A DNA stretch of 64,000 bases from Branchiostoma floridae (taxonomy: Eukaryota; Chordata; Leptocardii; Amphioxiformes; Branchiostomatidae): contig NC_049992.1 in NCBI RefSeq assembly GCF_000003815.2, forward strand, positions 12,802,354 through 12,866,353. Direction: 5' to 3'. Of this stretch, positions 14,876 to 25,410 are shown in pieces (the first letter of the stretch is position 1; the number at the start of each line of letters is the position of its first letter). A program made the translations under genes and the position numbers. Under the pieces are notes generated by a model. The model made no database searches and was not told the origin of the DNA. It worked only from the letters and a program-made list of their open reading frames with translations.

Positions 14876-15110
14876 CCTTTTTGTTAAATATAATTATTTT
14901 ATTCAGGTATACAACTGATATACATTTATTGCAGTAGCGGCCTAGTGTATTTATTGGGTTTTGAAGGCCATTTTGGCTAGTTTGGAAAGTAGGACAATGC
15001 CGTCTGCATAAATATAGACTCGATACTTTTGATGCATTTAGCAGGGGCGCATCAAAATCTCTCGTATTCAGTTCGTCTGCCAACATATGCTGAACACCCA
15101 TTGGAAATCC
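14876..15110 (-). mobile_element. LINE reverse-transcriptase fragment (degenerate)
   Basis: On the minus strand the frame from about 15101 encodes LNTRDFDAPLLNASKVSSLY and, further on, GLQNPINTLGRYCNK. This is clearly homologous to LNTGDLDTPLLHSSKVSSLF and GLQNAINVLGLYCNK in the LINE at 58530-60055. The catalytic YADD region is frameshifted (the reading passes into LCRRHCP). It is a dead fragment of the same LINE family. Confidence 0.88.
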
Positions 15111-15729
15111 ATGAGTCCGTTTCTTTGTAGCTCAATATCTAAGCGGTACTTGAAGACTGGGAGTGTCTAAAACAAACATTAGGGTCTGGTTTCCACATCG
15201 GTCGTCCAGCTGCATTTTTAGCTTAATTACGTAGACTTTGGCGTTGGCCCAGTAACGCTACTTTTGCCAAGAAGGTTATGTATGTGGGTTCCGCGTATCT
15301 GTCTGTCAACGCGTAGCAGATGTTGAGGAGACACCACCCCCCCCCCCCTCCCTCCCAGCGGCTTGGCAGTGCATCCAAAATTCCGACCTCGATGTCTCGT
15401 TTTCTGAGCAAAGTGTGGTGAGCTATTGGGCCGAAAGTACGTTGTATCTTTTGGTCTCATAGCGACTGGAATGGCACTGGTCGGTGTTGCTTCAGACTTT
15501 GAAAGATAATAACTCAATAGGAGGTTGACGAATCGTCATGACAGAAGGACAAATACTGCTACAAAGGGAGATATAGAGAAAGAGGTAATGGCATAAACAT
15601 AGATATGGACATATGTTTACTCAGTTTAGCACAGCTGCTAAGCTGAGGTGACGGAAACAGCATATATGATAGAAAAATAAGAATATATGGATTCAGACCA
15701 AGTTTTCGTTGAAGTTGCTGAGATTAGTC

Positions 15730-16187
15730 AGATCGCGTGGCGTAATCGGCAGCGTATTGGGCTCAGCCCAAGAGGTCTCGAGTTGGAAACCTGCCATGTC
15801 ACCAATCGTGTGCCCTTGGGAAAGGCACTTCACACTACGCTCCAAGCAGAGGTTAGGCTCCCGCTGTTTTTTAAACGTTTTTAGTCGTTTTTATCGGGCT
15901 TTCTATTTTGTCATCTTTCTTGAAGTACGCCAGCCAAATTTGACACATCAAGATAAAAAAAAATAGAAAGCCCGATAAAAACGACTAAAAAAACTGCTTG
16001 GAAAGTAACTTCACACGACTTTTCTCACTTCTCTCTGGTAAAAATCAGTACATAGCTTCTGCTAGGGACGTCCCTCGGACAGGACGTAAAATGGAGGTCC
16101 CGCGCGTCTGGGGAGAGTCACACCCTACACACGTTAAAGAACCCGCCGCACCTTTCGAAAAAGAGTAGGGGCGTGCTCCGGTGTGCG
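15730..16187 (+). mobile_element. tRNA-headed SINE with internal fold-back insertion
   Basis: The head at about 15735-15805 has a box A-like TGGCGTAATCGGCAGCG and a box B-like GAGTTGGAAACC at tRNA spacing. After it comes TGCCCTTGGGAAAGGCACTT, and after an inserted hairpin (15878-15993) the tail with GGACGTAAAATGGAGGTCCC, CACGTTAAAGAACCC and AAGAGTAGGGGCGT. The tail is the one shared with the 5S-headed SINE at 12440-12625. The tail is interrupted again at 16188 by a MITE and resumes at 16346. Confidence 0.8.
15878..15993. mobile_element. small fold-back element nested in the SINE
   Basis: The left arm starts TTTTTAGTCGTTTTTATCGG and continues into GCTTTCTATTTT. The right arm, AATAGAAAGCCCGATAAAAA then CGACTAAAAAA, pairs with it over about 40 bases around a 32-base loop. 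It separates two parts of one SINE, so it inserted later. Confidence 0.8.
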
Positions 16188-16345
16188 TACCCTGAGAGCC
16201 AGCCGGGATCGGGTAGCTAGGACAGGAAAGGGTAGCGATAACTCCTTCAGGCTTAAACTCCCACTAATGTGAGATCTGCGGGCTGACTGCCTTGCGTCCC
16301 CAAACAAAACTCGCTAGCTACCCGGTCCTGTCTGGCTCCCATGTC
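16188..16345. mobile_element. MITE family 2 copy nested in the SINE tail
   Basis: Ends TACCCTGAGAGCCAGCCGGG and GTCTGGCTCCCATGTC. It is flanked by the perfect direct repeat CCGGTGTGCG (16178-16187, 16346-16355), part of the SINE tail. Only one CCGGTGTGCG would exist in the uninterrupted SINE, so order of insertion is certain. Confidence 0.92.
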
Positions 16346-16423
16346 CCGGTGTGCGATGCTACAAATCCTTCCGTCTGGAGATCACACGAATGGAGGCCTC
16401 GTCTCCGGTGTACCGAAAGTGCG

Positions 16424-16680
16424 AAAAGGAACGAAAAGGAGCGAAAAGGAACGAAAAGGAACAAAAAGGAGCGAAAAGGAGCGAAAAGGAGCGAAAGGGA
16501 ACGAAAAGGAACGAAAGGGAACGAAAAAGAACGAAAAGGAAAGTACCGAAAGTGCGAAAAGGAACGAAAAGGAAAGTACCGAAAGTGCGAAAAGGAACGA
16601 AAAGATTGGATAGGAACGAAAAGGAACGAAAAGGAAAGTACCGAAAGTGCGAAAAGGAACGAAAAGGAACGAAGTATGAA
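16424..16680. repeat. GAAAAGGAAC minisatellite, left arm
   Basis: About 25 units of a 10-base motif GAAAAGGAAC / GAAAAGGAGC, interrupted by three copies of a spacer AAAGTACCGAAAGTGC. All three forward frames are open because of the repeat; they are not genes. The complement of the same array lies at 17710-17805. Confidence 0.93.
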
Positions 16681-16924
16681 GCAAAGTGAAATAAAATTCG
16701 ATGGGAATATAAGGTAGCGATATTGTGATCGGCAAATGCATTTGAAACGGACTTTATTTTTGTATTTTGTGGCTTGTTCCACGAAATATCTAGAGCTCCA
16801 ATGGTTCAACGGCGAACCGGCGGGAAAGTGCACGCGTGGAAATAGATAAATACAAATCAAAGGCGATGGGCGGAGTCACGAATCAGTGCGTCCCGGGTTC
16901 CCACGCGGGCTGTCACAGATGAAA

Positions 16925-16949
16925 TTGGGTGGGGGGGGGGGGGGGGGGA
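16925..16949. repeat. poly-G run
   Basis: About 20 consecutive G after GAAATTGGGT. Likely length-variable and a probable sequencing weak point. Confidence 0.9.
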
Positions 16950-17609
16950 TGTTTGAAAGCCGCTGAGTAGCGCGCTAGAAAAATGTTTGACGGGTTAGGT
17001 TATATTTCTACGGTCCCAAAAATGTCACAAAGTCGTTTTCTAGTGGTCCCGGCCTAAATTATAAGTGGCCCCGGGCAATCGGGACACCGCGTTGATTTCA
17101 ATTTGAGACCTGGTTCCAAAGACTTTTTCTGCCGAACCTGCACGGGAGACGTGAGTCGCCCGCCAGATCTCTCCGTAGTTTCCCAATATCCTTTGCACAA
17201 ATTCCTCACGTTGGCCATTTCTTCCCGCAAAATGATTAATACTGAGTATTAGTACAACGTGAGGAAAACTCCTTGGTACAATGTATACATGTCTATCCTT
17301 TCACAGCTTTTCTTTTGTCGTGAACGAGGAAGAAGATATGTCTCCAGTCTCCAGAAAACCAAAAATGTTGTGGGCCCTGTTGAAGGGAGCTGTCATGCTC
17401 GTGGGGCAGCAGTTTATTAGCATATCCTTCCTGACCGGACTTCTATTAGACGTAAACAATCACAGGTCATTTGCATGCGGCGCTCCCATCTTGGGAGAAC
17501 AGAAGCCACCCAAATACAACAACAACGCTACAATCTTTCCTCATTCTGAAAATGTATATTAATCGATATTCATCCATCACCCACCAGTAACTGATTTTAG
17601 TCCTTGCTT

Positions 17610-17709
17610 NNNNNNNNNNNNNNNNNNNNNNNNNNNNNNNNNNNNNNNNNNNNNNNNNNNNNNNNNNNNNNNNNNNNNNNNNNNNNNNNNNNNNNNNNNN
17701 NNNNNNNNN
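17610..17709. other. assembly gap
   Basis: Exactly 100 N, bordered on the right by the GTTCCTTTTC minisatellite, which probably caused the assembly break. Confidence 1.
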
Positions 17710-17805
17710 TCGTTCCTTTTCGTTCCTTTTCGTTCCTTTTCGTTCCCTTTCGTTATTTTTCGTTATTTTTCGTTCCTTTTCGTTCCTTTTCGCACTTTCG
17801 GTAGA
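17710..17805. repeat. GTTCCTTTTC minisatellite, right (inverted) arm
   Basis: Nine units that are the complement of the array at 16424-16680, ending in CGCACTTTCGGTAGAC, which is the complement of the start of the left array (ACCGAAAGTGCG). The true length is unknown because the gap cuts the array. Confidence 0.9.
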
Positions 17806-17984
17806 CCCCTCGTCTCAGCCATACAGTACGTGTGATTTACATCATTCACCCGACGGGGACACCTGGCGCACCCCGTCTTGTATCAGCCAAAGGCAAAGAA
17901 AGAGTAATGTCTGTCACCCCGCAAGGGGCGGTATAAGTATTAAACCACAATGGCGCGGGATAACTCCGTACATCGATTTACTTA

Positions 17985-18204
17985 GGTGGACTCTCACTAC
18001 ACTTGGGTCACACTTGCGGCACTGCGGGGTTCGTTCACTGCGGCACTGTTTCGTTATTTGCGCGATTACATAAAAGTATGACAGATAGCAGACAACAAAA
18101 TACACAAAACAGAAGAAAATTCGTTCTTTATCTCTGAAATTCGTTGAGTCATCTACGAACCCCACAGTGCCGCACCGGTTCCCCATGTGCAGTGAGAGAC
18201 CACC
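17985..18204. mobile_element. MITE family 6 (GGTGGACTCTCAC termini)
   Basis: Ends GGTGGACTCTCACTACACTT and the complement GTGCAGTGAGAGACCACC. Inner arms are GCGGCACTGCGGGGTTCGTT and its inverse. It is flanked by the perfect 8-base duplication TTTACTTA (17977-17984, 18205-18212). A second copy is at 44249-44494. The core contains the ACAACAAAATACACAAAA motif shared with other MITE families here. Confidence 0.92.
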
Positions 18205-18212
18205 TTTACTTA

Positions 18213-19915
18213 CTACTGCTATGTGCGGATTTCAGCGTTCCCTTCTGTATATTCTAAAATTAGAAACTCAAGTACTGTACTGGCTCACTTTAGTTTCATA
18301 AGCACAATGCTCCTGTGAGAATCAATTACAAGTGGTACAATGTACACGATACCGCCGATGTCAGTACATGTAATACACAAACATGTACATATATGTTTTT
18401 GTCAACTAGCCTCATTTACCCATATCAATGTGTCATGTACTGTCTGATATTTCAATGATTATCAAACGTTTATCTGGCTGTTGTTCGAAATTTGACGGAA
18501 ACATCCCCTACCACTCCCACCCCCTAAAAACGCACACAACTAGAAAGAGTCGTACAAAACGCCACTGAAATTGAATACAGGCAAACAACGTAGGGTCATA
18601 TAGAGGCTTGAAAACTATGTCACCTATGTAACCTAAAACTGTGCCGTTAATTAGTCAACCAGACCCCCTCCCGTCACTCAAAAGAAGAGGGGTCTTTCTC
18701 GGTGTGAGTGGATCATACTTTACAGTCGGGTCTCAGGGTTGACATCTTGCAAAGGAGGTAGTCACCTGTTATATGTCAGTCCTTCCACGAATATGGTAAA
18801 ACTAAATAAACAAATACATAAAAAGAGTCCAGTATCTAAAAAAAAGACGTTGACGATATTTAGCGATAAATATACAGAGTTTTGTTGATGTAGAATGTGC
18901 CGATTGTACCTCACCCAAGAAGGTTATAATTTGAGTGTTTTTTGTCTGCATTTGAAGGACTATAGCACTACAAAGATCAATACTTTATCCTAGCCTCCAC
19001 CAGGCCTTCCTACGAGGGTGCCGGGGGATCGTAGAATTCGGCAAAATATCGGAAAATTGGCCAAGGGAGTCAGTTGACGCTTTGGTTCACGTTTCCCCTC
19101 CGGAGCGGGCGACCAACTCCTCTGGTAGCAAAACTCACCTGGCAAATCATTCTCCCTATAATGGCCAGCGTAGTCAGTCTGGTAGAGACTAACATTATCC
19201 AGCCTTGTCCGCTTTACTCCGCTCCTTAAGGTCGCTACGTTGGCGGGTAGTGGCTTTCGGGAGCGGACTAAAGCGGACAAGACTGGACTCCAGAAAAGTG
19301 TATTAAGGAATATTTACGAGCGCTTTCGTTCCGATGTTCACTTATCCAAGTCTAACGTTACATGTATAAATAGGATTGTCTAGACTCAGTACATATTCTG
19401 ACTGAACATGGTTATGCAAAGCCAAAGTGCTAGCAAACCCACCCTGTAATTACTCAAATACCTTCAATATCTTATTACTGCATAAATAGTCTGACACTTA
19501 TTGCATATGCATACACGAAAAGGGTCCTATTAACTTTGATAGACACTAAACTTTTATAAAGCTTCAGGTCAACATTGTCTACTGCAACAATATTGGACCC
19601 GATCCAAACCAGACTTCAAATAATTCTAGCATTCTAGTATTCTAGTACACCACTTCAGCCTTATGCAGCAAGTTCGGTCGCGGTCTATTTGACTCTCCCC
19701 TTTTCGTGAATGGCTCCCCCTGTTCCGTGGAGAGATCAGCGGTCGTAAACTCATGATCTTTGCTAGAACTTACCGTCTTCAAAATAGAAGCATACGATTC
19801 CTCACCAGACTGTTAAATTCCTCGTGCCACTAGACTAAGTGTAAACGCGAAACAGAATATGAATACAGTCTCTGAAACCTGTTCACTACTATTCGCCAAC
19901 TCTTCGTGATACCAC
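18213..19915. other. unannotated stretch
   Basis: Includes a possible decayed palindromic element ending GTCAGTCTGGTAGAGACTAA near 19169-19190, similar to the terminus of the MITE at 40848-41065. No gene recognised. Confidence 0.5.
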
Positions 19916-20147
19916 CCTTTCCACTAGGACGGCGCTCTCGTCGCGCTCTCGCTGCGACCCAAAATTTGACATATTGCACAACGAATTGTGTAGAAAAGAA
20001 ACGGATATTTTCAAACTTTGTGCGTTTTGTTGTCTTTTAGGTCACACTTTTGCATTTTGTATGATGTACCTGTATGTATAGTATGAAAATGAAGGTTTCA
20101 CATATCCTAGTCAGGTCGCAGTGAGAGCGCCGCGCGATCGCCGTATG
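19916..20147. mobile_element. MITE family 5 (CTTTCCACTAGGACGGCGCT termini)
   Basis: Left end CTTTCCACTAGGACGGCGCT, right end region GAGAGCGCCGCGCGATCGCC. The core contains TGTGCGTTTTGTTGTCTTTT and CACACTTTTGCATTTTGTA. Copies with the same ends and core are at 38765-38985 and, in reverse and interrupted, 40806-41218. Confidence 0.82.
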
Positions 20148-20661
20148 ATGTTACTACAAATGCAATACCACGCCTACTTTAAAATCTTTCAATTGAGTGT
20201 CTACATTGAACTTGTATTTCAAACTACACTTGTTATTTTGATGTGTTAGTAATTTTACCGTGCTTCAATAAATCCGAATGTAAGGTTACTACACCTTTCA
20301 GCCGTGAGGCTGCCAGCTGTATGACATGTTGACAAATAAACCATTATGTGTATGGTGACCTTGAAAAGTCGATCTTCACAAAGAACGCATGCGTCATCAT
20401 ACCGTCTACTGTGGTGGAACTTCAGACATGCGCATTAAACTGACCGAGTTTGTACTGAGACTGGGACATAACAGAAACGCTATACTCCAAACCTCCAAGA
20501 GGGACTCGGCAAGGGTTAGCATTACCAAATAAGTAAGAATTTGTTGTTTTTCAGTGGTACGCCTGTCAATGGGCACGTAGTCCACCGGCCTCCTGAAAGA
20601 GTGCCTTTTCATCTGGAAATCTCGAGTTACGGTGTACGTGCAGTATGAAGGCGACTTTCTG

Positions 20662-20669
20662 TATAAAAG
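20662..20669 (+). promoter_or_regulatory. TATA box of the globin gene
   Basis: TATAAAAG sits about 30 bases before a presumptive start site near 20695. It is followed by a non-coding first exon ending at 20745 (CGAAG/GTACG donor) that would splice to an acceptor at 21451-21452 (TTTCAG), 47 bases before the initiator ATG. The ordering fits a short 5' leader interrupted by one intron. Confidence 0.7.
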
Positions 20670-21499
20670 GGGAGGAACCCAGTGCGGCTACGCGTACAGG
20701 CAGCGAGAACTACCGGCAAGCCAGCACTGAAACAATCCATCGAAGGTACGATAGACTGGGGGTAAATGTTGCGTTTCCTTTTAAAATCCTAATAATTTGG
20801 GGTCGGAAGTAAGTTTTCGCTTTTTGGTAGATTTTGGCCGAATTGATATACGGTAAACAATATAAACAATGTAAAACTAAATAAAAAAATAACATGTAAA
20901 ACTAAAATGCATTAGGCATCGATATTTTTCAACATAATTTCTAGTCATACAGATATACATTGTACAACTGTACGAGTAAAATTTTCTATTTCATAAGAAA
21001 TGAGTGGACCATGGTTGGACAACGATTTTTTGTCACTCAGAAGTCAAATTGACAAGTTGATGTCCCCTTGCTAGCGGCCGACGCGGCCGACCATAAAAAG
21101 AGTCGGCAGGTTTTGGTCAGGGTCGGTCGTGTAACCAAACCACAACATTTGTTTTGGGGGAATTACTCTTACACGTACCATACAGACTCCCTTTGGAAGG
21201 TTTTAAAGCGTCACTATCTCTTCATATCAAGTTTTTACAAAAACGGCATTGTTGTCGACTAAAATTTTACCATATACACCTCTTTAAAATACTGTGCTTT
21301 TAAAGCGTTCCTCTTTTCATGTACATCGACTTTGCTGTTACTTTTTTCTTCTTAGACTAACAAAAATAAATCCGCTGTAGACGTAATTGCTTAATTAATT
21401 TTTTGTCGTGCATCTTTTTTGTTGACTGAATGTCGTCTCCTTGAAATTTCAGACTTGGCATTCACTGTTGTGTCTACACTCCCCAAGACAAGAGGTAAA

Positions 21500-24400
21500 A
21501 TGGCGCTGTCTGCAGCCGAGCTGGCGACTGTGAAACAGGCCTGGGCAAAACTGACCGCGTCGTCCTTTGAGGACGCAGGAGAGAAAGTGTTTCTTGCGTA
21601 AGTGTTTATTTGATTCTTAGTCTGGCATTTTTCACTACTTCAGTACTTTCTAAACGAACTGCGTTAGCCACTTTCCGAACTTCTGGACCGGCGGCGTTTA
21701 TTTTTTGGTAGAGCGCTGATGGCGTCAGAGTTTCTATAGGAGAGGGAGTTTTGCCTTTGATTTTTTAATCTATAGTTGCTTTTTTTGTCGTATTCTAAAT
21801 TTTCTCTGACGGGCATGAATTCCAAGCTCTATTCGCGTGGAAGGTCGAGTACTTGGGTTGCGGCGAAACCAGTAGTGCGCACTGAATGGCACACTGATCG
21901 TCCATCGATTTTGTTCTTGGACCCCATAGTGCCAAAATGTCTACGTGCCAAAATGTGGGTAATCTTTTGGGCACGCCGTAGAACTTGACGTGCAGGCAAA
22001 ACTTTGTGTGCCATCAGGTAGTGGATTCGCCCCCCCTCCCCTTTTTTGTTCAGAAAATGTTTGGTCAATCGGTTCGCCCAGCTATTACATTCGCATATAT
22101 ATGTCACAGTAGAGATCACGATCCAGTAGAATCGTCGATTCTCCTAGGAGAGATTGCGATAGGAGCTGGTCCTAGGGCCAACTCCGATCGGGATCTCTCC
22201 TAGGAGAATCGGCGATTCTACTAGTATAGATTGCGATCGGGGTCTCTCCTAGGGCCAACTCCGATCCAAACTCAAATGATGCTAAGATATGGGAAACAGA
22301 GTGCGATCGGGATCTCTCCTAGGAGAATCAACGATTCTACTAGTAAAGATTGCGATCGGGATCTCTCCTAGGACCAACTCGAATCCAAACTCAAATGATG
22401 CTAAGATATAGGAAACAGCAATACTTGTTTTGATAAACAATGATTGTACAATGTATTTAGTATTAATGCAAACCTACTAACTCATTACTTGTCACAAGCC
22501 TACTTGTGAAATGTACGCAATAGGTGTGAGATTGTGAGTAATATCTTGAAACTCTGCTTGGTATTTTGACACCTGTTGATCACTTAACAATGGTTATTGT
22601 TCTTCTAAGACTGTGAAATGATTCAGGACAAGTCTATTATAACATTTTTGCCACTTCTTTATCAGAAATTACTTTATCAGATAACATACTCACATGAAAT
22701 TTACCATGAAAGTGATGCTATATACTATAGTGTACCTTGAGTAAAGCTGAAGAAGTGACCCTAGTGTGGTAGTCTTGAGTGAAGTTAACATTGTAGAAGT
22801 GACAATGGCTTGAGTGTAGTTGGTAATGAGTTAGTAGGTTTGCATTGATACTAAATAAAATCATTGTTTATCAAAAAAACGTATTGCTGTTTCCTATATC
22901 TTAGCATCATTTGAGTTTGGATTGGAGTTGGTCCTAGGAGAGATCCCGATCGCAATCTGTACTAGTAGAATCGCCGATTGTCCTAGGACAGATCCCGATC
23001 ACAGTCTGTTTCCCATATCTTAGCAACATTTGAGTTTGGATCGGAGTTGGTCTTAGGAGAGATCCCGATCGCAATCTGTACTAGTAGAATCGTTGATTCT
23101 CCAAGGAGAGATCCCAATCGGAGTTGGCCCTAGGACCAGCTCCGATCGCGATCTCTCCTAGGAGAATCGACGATTCTACTGGATCGTGATCTCTACTGTG
23201 ACATATATATACGCCTTGCTTACACGTCTTCGCATCGGCACCTGCAACTTAAACCGTTGAGTATTTTTCGAACCCCGCAGCGGCGCAAGCGTGACACAAG
23301 TGCAGTGAGAGTGCACCTTAACCGCTCGACCACAGGGACATGTTAACGAAGTTGCCTTGATGCAAGATTTGTGTATGTGAAATCCCCCCTCCCCTGATAA
23401 CTCTGTCTCTGCTTAACGTAGGCTCCTGAAGGATCCCAACATCAAGGCAAACTTCAAGAAATTCAAGGACATCCCCGAAGCCTCTCTTCCGGGAAATGCC
23501 GACATGCGTGCCCATGGTAAAAAGGTAAGGAGAAACTGAAAAATTATTCAAATTATGCAGATGACATCTACATTACAATACACCTTTCTCACGTAGCGGC
23601 CATGATAGATCGAAAACGAGGTCAATGAGGCAAACAAAAGACAGTCTATCAAAATACAAACGCAATACCAAGAGACCATGTCTAGCGGTGAAATAGACGT
23701 TAAACAAGGACAACAACAACATCAAAATAAGCAGTTCAACCAATGATAGCATGGAATTAGGAAATCGATCAATAAGAGAACGGCTGCATGTTCGTCAAAT
23801 ATTTGCATTATTATGTTTTTGTTTTGCATCTCTTAATGGACTTTGGGATCAGTCTACGCTACTCAAAATTGCTACATCTCTCGGTGCACAACACTAGTTA
23901 TAAAATATCGATGACGAATAGACATCCAGGTAATAAGATACAACAAAAAGGAGTTACTCAAGCAACTGGATATGATTTTGGAGACGGTCAGACGCTTCAA
24001 CCTAGTAAATATATTTGTTTGTTGTCATTTGATCCTAAATTTGTGTGGTTTGGGGGAAAGCTAAATGGGAGTTGATTTTATAAAAAAGCTCGTTTGACCA
24101 AGGAGGTTGAATAGGGGATTCAGCCTCCTTGGTTTGACAAATAAATTTGTGTTTTCTAGTGAAAAAATATGTGAAAGCTCTCTGACATTTTTAATTAGCA
24201 AAATAGGCTACTATAATGACAACATTTCAAAAACAAGTTACTACAACTTTTCCAACTATGACGTTTTCTATCCTAAAATTCTATTTAGAACCGAATAAAT
24301 GTGATAAGCAATTAAGTATCAAAGGAGAACTGTTTAGGTTTGTGTGAATGTTTTAGGTCAGTCCTGTGGCGTGGCATACAAAATGAATTGATCACTATGA

Positions 24401-25410
24401 TGTGACTGAAAATGCGCAGTTTTGGGGTAAGAGATAATCTTAAAGAAAAACTCATTCACACATGATACTCACGGCCTTTGTAATATACCACAATGTTTGT
24501 ACAATTTCTGAAGAAGTGAATAAATTGCCAGTTTATTCTAGTGACGCTGAAGAAGAGTGATGAATGTTATCCGTTATTTAACCCAGATGTACATATTGAA
24601 TTGTATTTGAATAAATGAATGATTTTATTTTATTTTTGAAAGGTGTGCACGGTGTTGGACAAATTTATCAAAGGTGATGAGGGAGCTGCCAAGAGCACCG
24701 GAACGATGCACAAGGGCCTGGGGATGTCGAACGACCAGATCGGCGTAAGTTACGCTGCCTTATGTTGCAACGTCGACATTCGCAAGCATGGGCAGTATCC
24801 AGCTTGTGCATCAGAGCTTTTATTATTATTCCATTCTGATCTAATTTATTTCTATGTTACATTATGGTATAGTATTTTGTGAAAGTCGTTACAAGCTCAT
24901 GCTGTGCTTTACTTATAAGCATTTTCAAACCTTTGTAACTTAAGTAGTATGTGTTACATTTTGTTTGCACCATTGATTTCATTTAATGTCTGAGGTTCCC
25001 CACCAGGGCAGTATTGAAAACCGCCGATTAAAGGTGATAGATACTAGTATGTATCCCTCTGGTTCAATAAATGAATAAACAAGACAAACAAGTCAAATTA
25101 GTACGTATACTCCTACGACAGCACATCGACAATATGTTCGTCATAGTCACGTAAATGCATCGATCCACGTTAAAAATATAGGCTGAACCAATACTAGGAA
25201 GGCCCAAGGAAGAGTCACAAGACAAAGAAACGTATTTGCATTTGTATTTGCGCCATAAGATAAAGTAATACTACTTATCATTTTGTTCTGACGCAGGCGA
25301 TGAGGGGCGCCCTTGTGGCCGTGTTGAATGACGCGGGAGAGGGCGGTGCTGTGCCTGCCTGGAATAAACTATTCGACCACTTCATGGAGGTCCACAAGTC
25401 CGGCTACTGA
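21500..25410 (+). CDS. globin (intracellular haemoglobin-like), 138 aa
   Basis: Four coding exons: 21500-21597, 23422-23524, 24643-24744 and 25297-25410 (TGA 25408-25410), all with GT-AG borders and matching phases. Exon 1 encodes the A and B helices (LSAAELATVKQAWAKL). Exon 2 covers C to E and contains FKKFKDI and the distal histidine E7 in MRAHGKK. Exon 3 carries the proximal histidine F8 in GTMHKG. Exon 4 carries G and H with PAWNKLFDHF. There is no signal peptide, so the protein is cytoplasmic and expected to bind haem and O2. Introns fall at B12.2 and G7.0 (the ancestral animal pair) plus E11.0, a central intron in phase 0 directly after HGKK. 138 aa is slightly short for a globin (usually about 140-150). 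The promoter is at 20662; a likely poly(A) signal is at 26021. Confidence 0.94.
21915..22030. mobile_element. MITE family 3 fragment
   Basis: GTGCCAAAATGTGGGTAATC, then TTTTGGGCACGCCGTAGAAC, and AAAACTTTGTGTGCCATC match the interior of the elements at 27127-27448 and 41916-42197. Both termini are missing. Lies in globin intron 1. Confidence 0.75.
22096..23211. mobile_element. 1.1-kb fold-back element in globin intron 1
   Basis: The two halves are inverted copies for most of their length. The left end ATGTCACAGTAGAGATCACG pairs with CGTGATCTCTACTGTGACAT on the right. Further in, TGATAAACAATGATTGTACA and AACCTACTAACTCATTAC on the left pair with TGTTTATCA and GTAATGAGTTAGTAGGTT on the right. 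Each arm also contains repeated small palindromes (TCTCCTAGGAGA, GATCGCGATC). There is no open frame of note. A transcript of the intron could form a hairpin of several hundred pairs. Confidence 0.88.

Noticed and set aside
16292-16860. Lys/Glu/Arg-rich plus-strand and Phe/Ser-rich minus-strand open frames
   Set aside because: All frames are open because the GAAAAGGAAC minisatellite contains no stop codons; they are repeat translations.
17281-17562. 93-codon frame with a hydrophobic stretch (ALLKGAVMLVGQQFISISF)
   Set aside because: No recognised family, no clear donor or acceptor linking it to another exon, and it lies between minisatellite arms next to an assembly gap.
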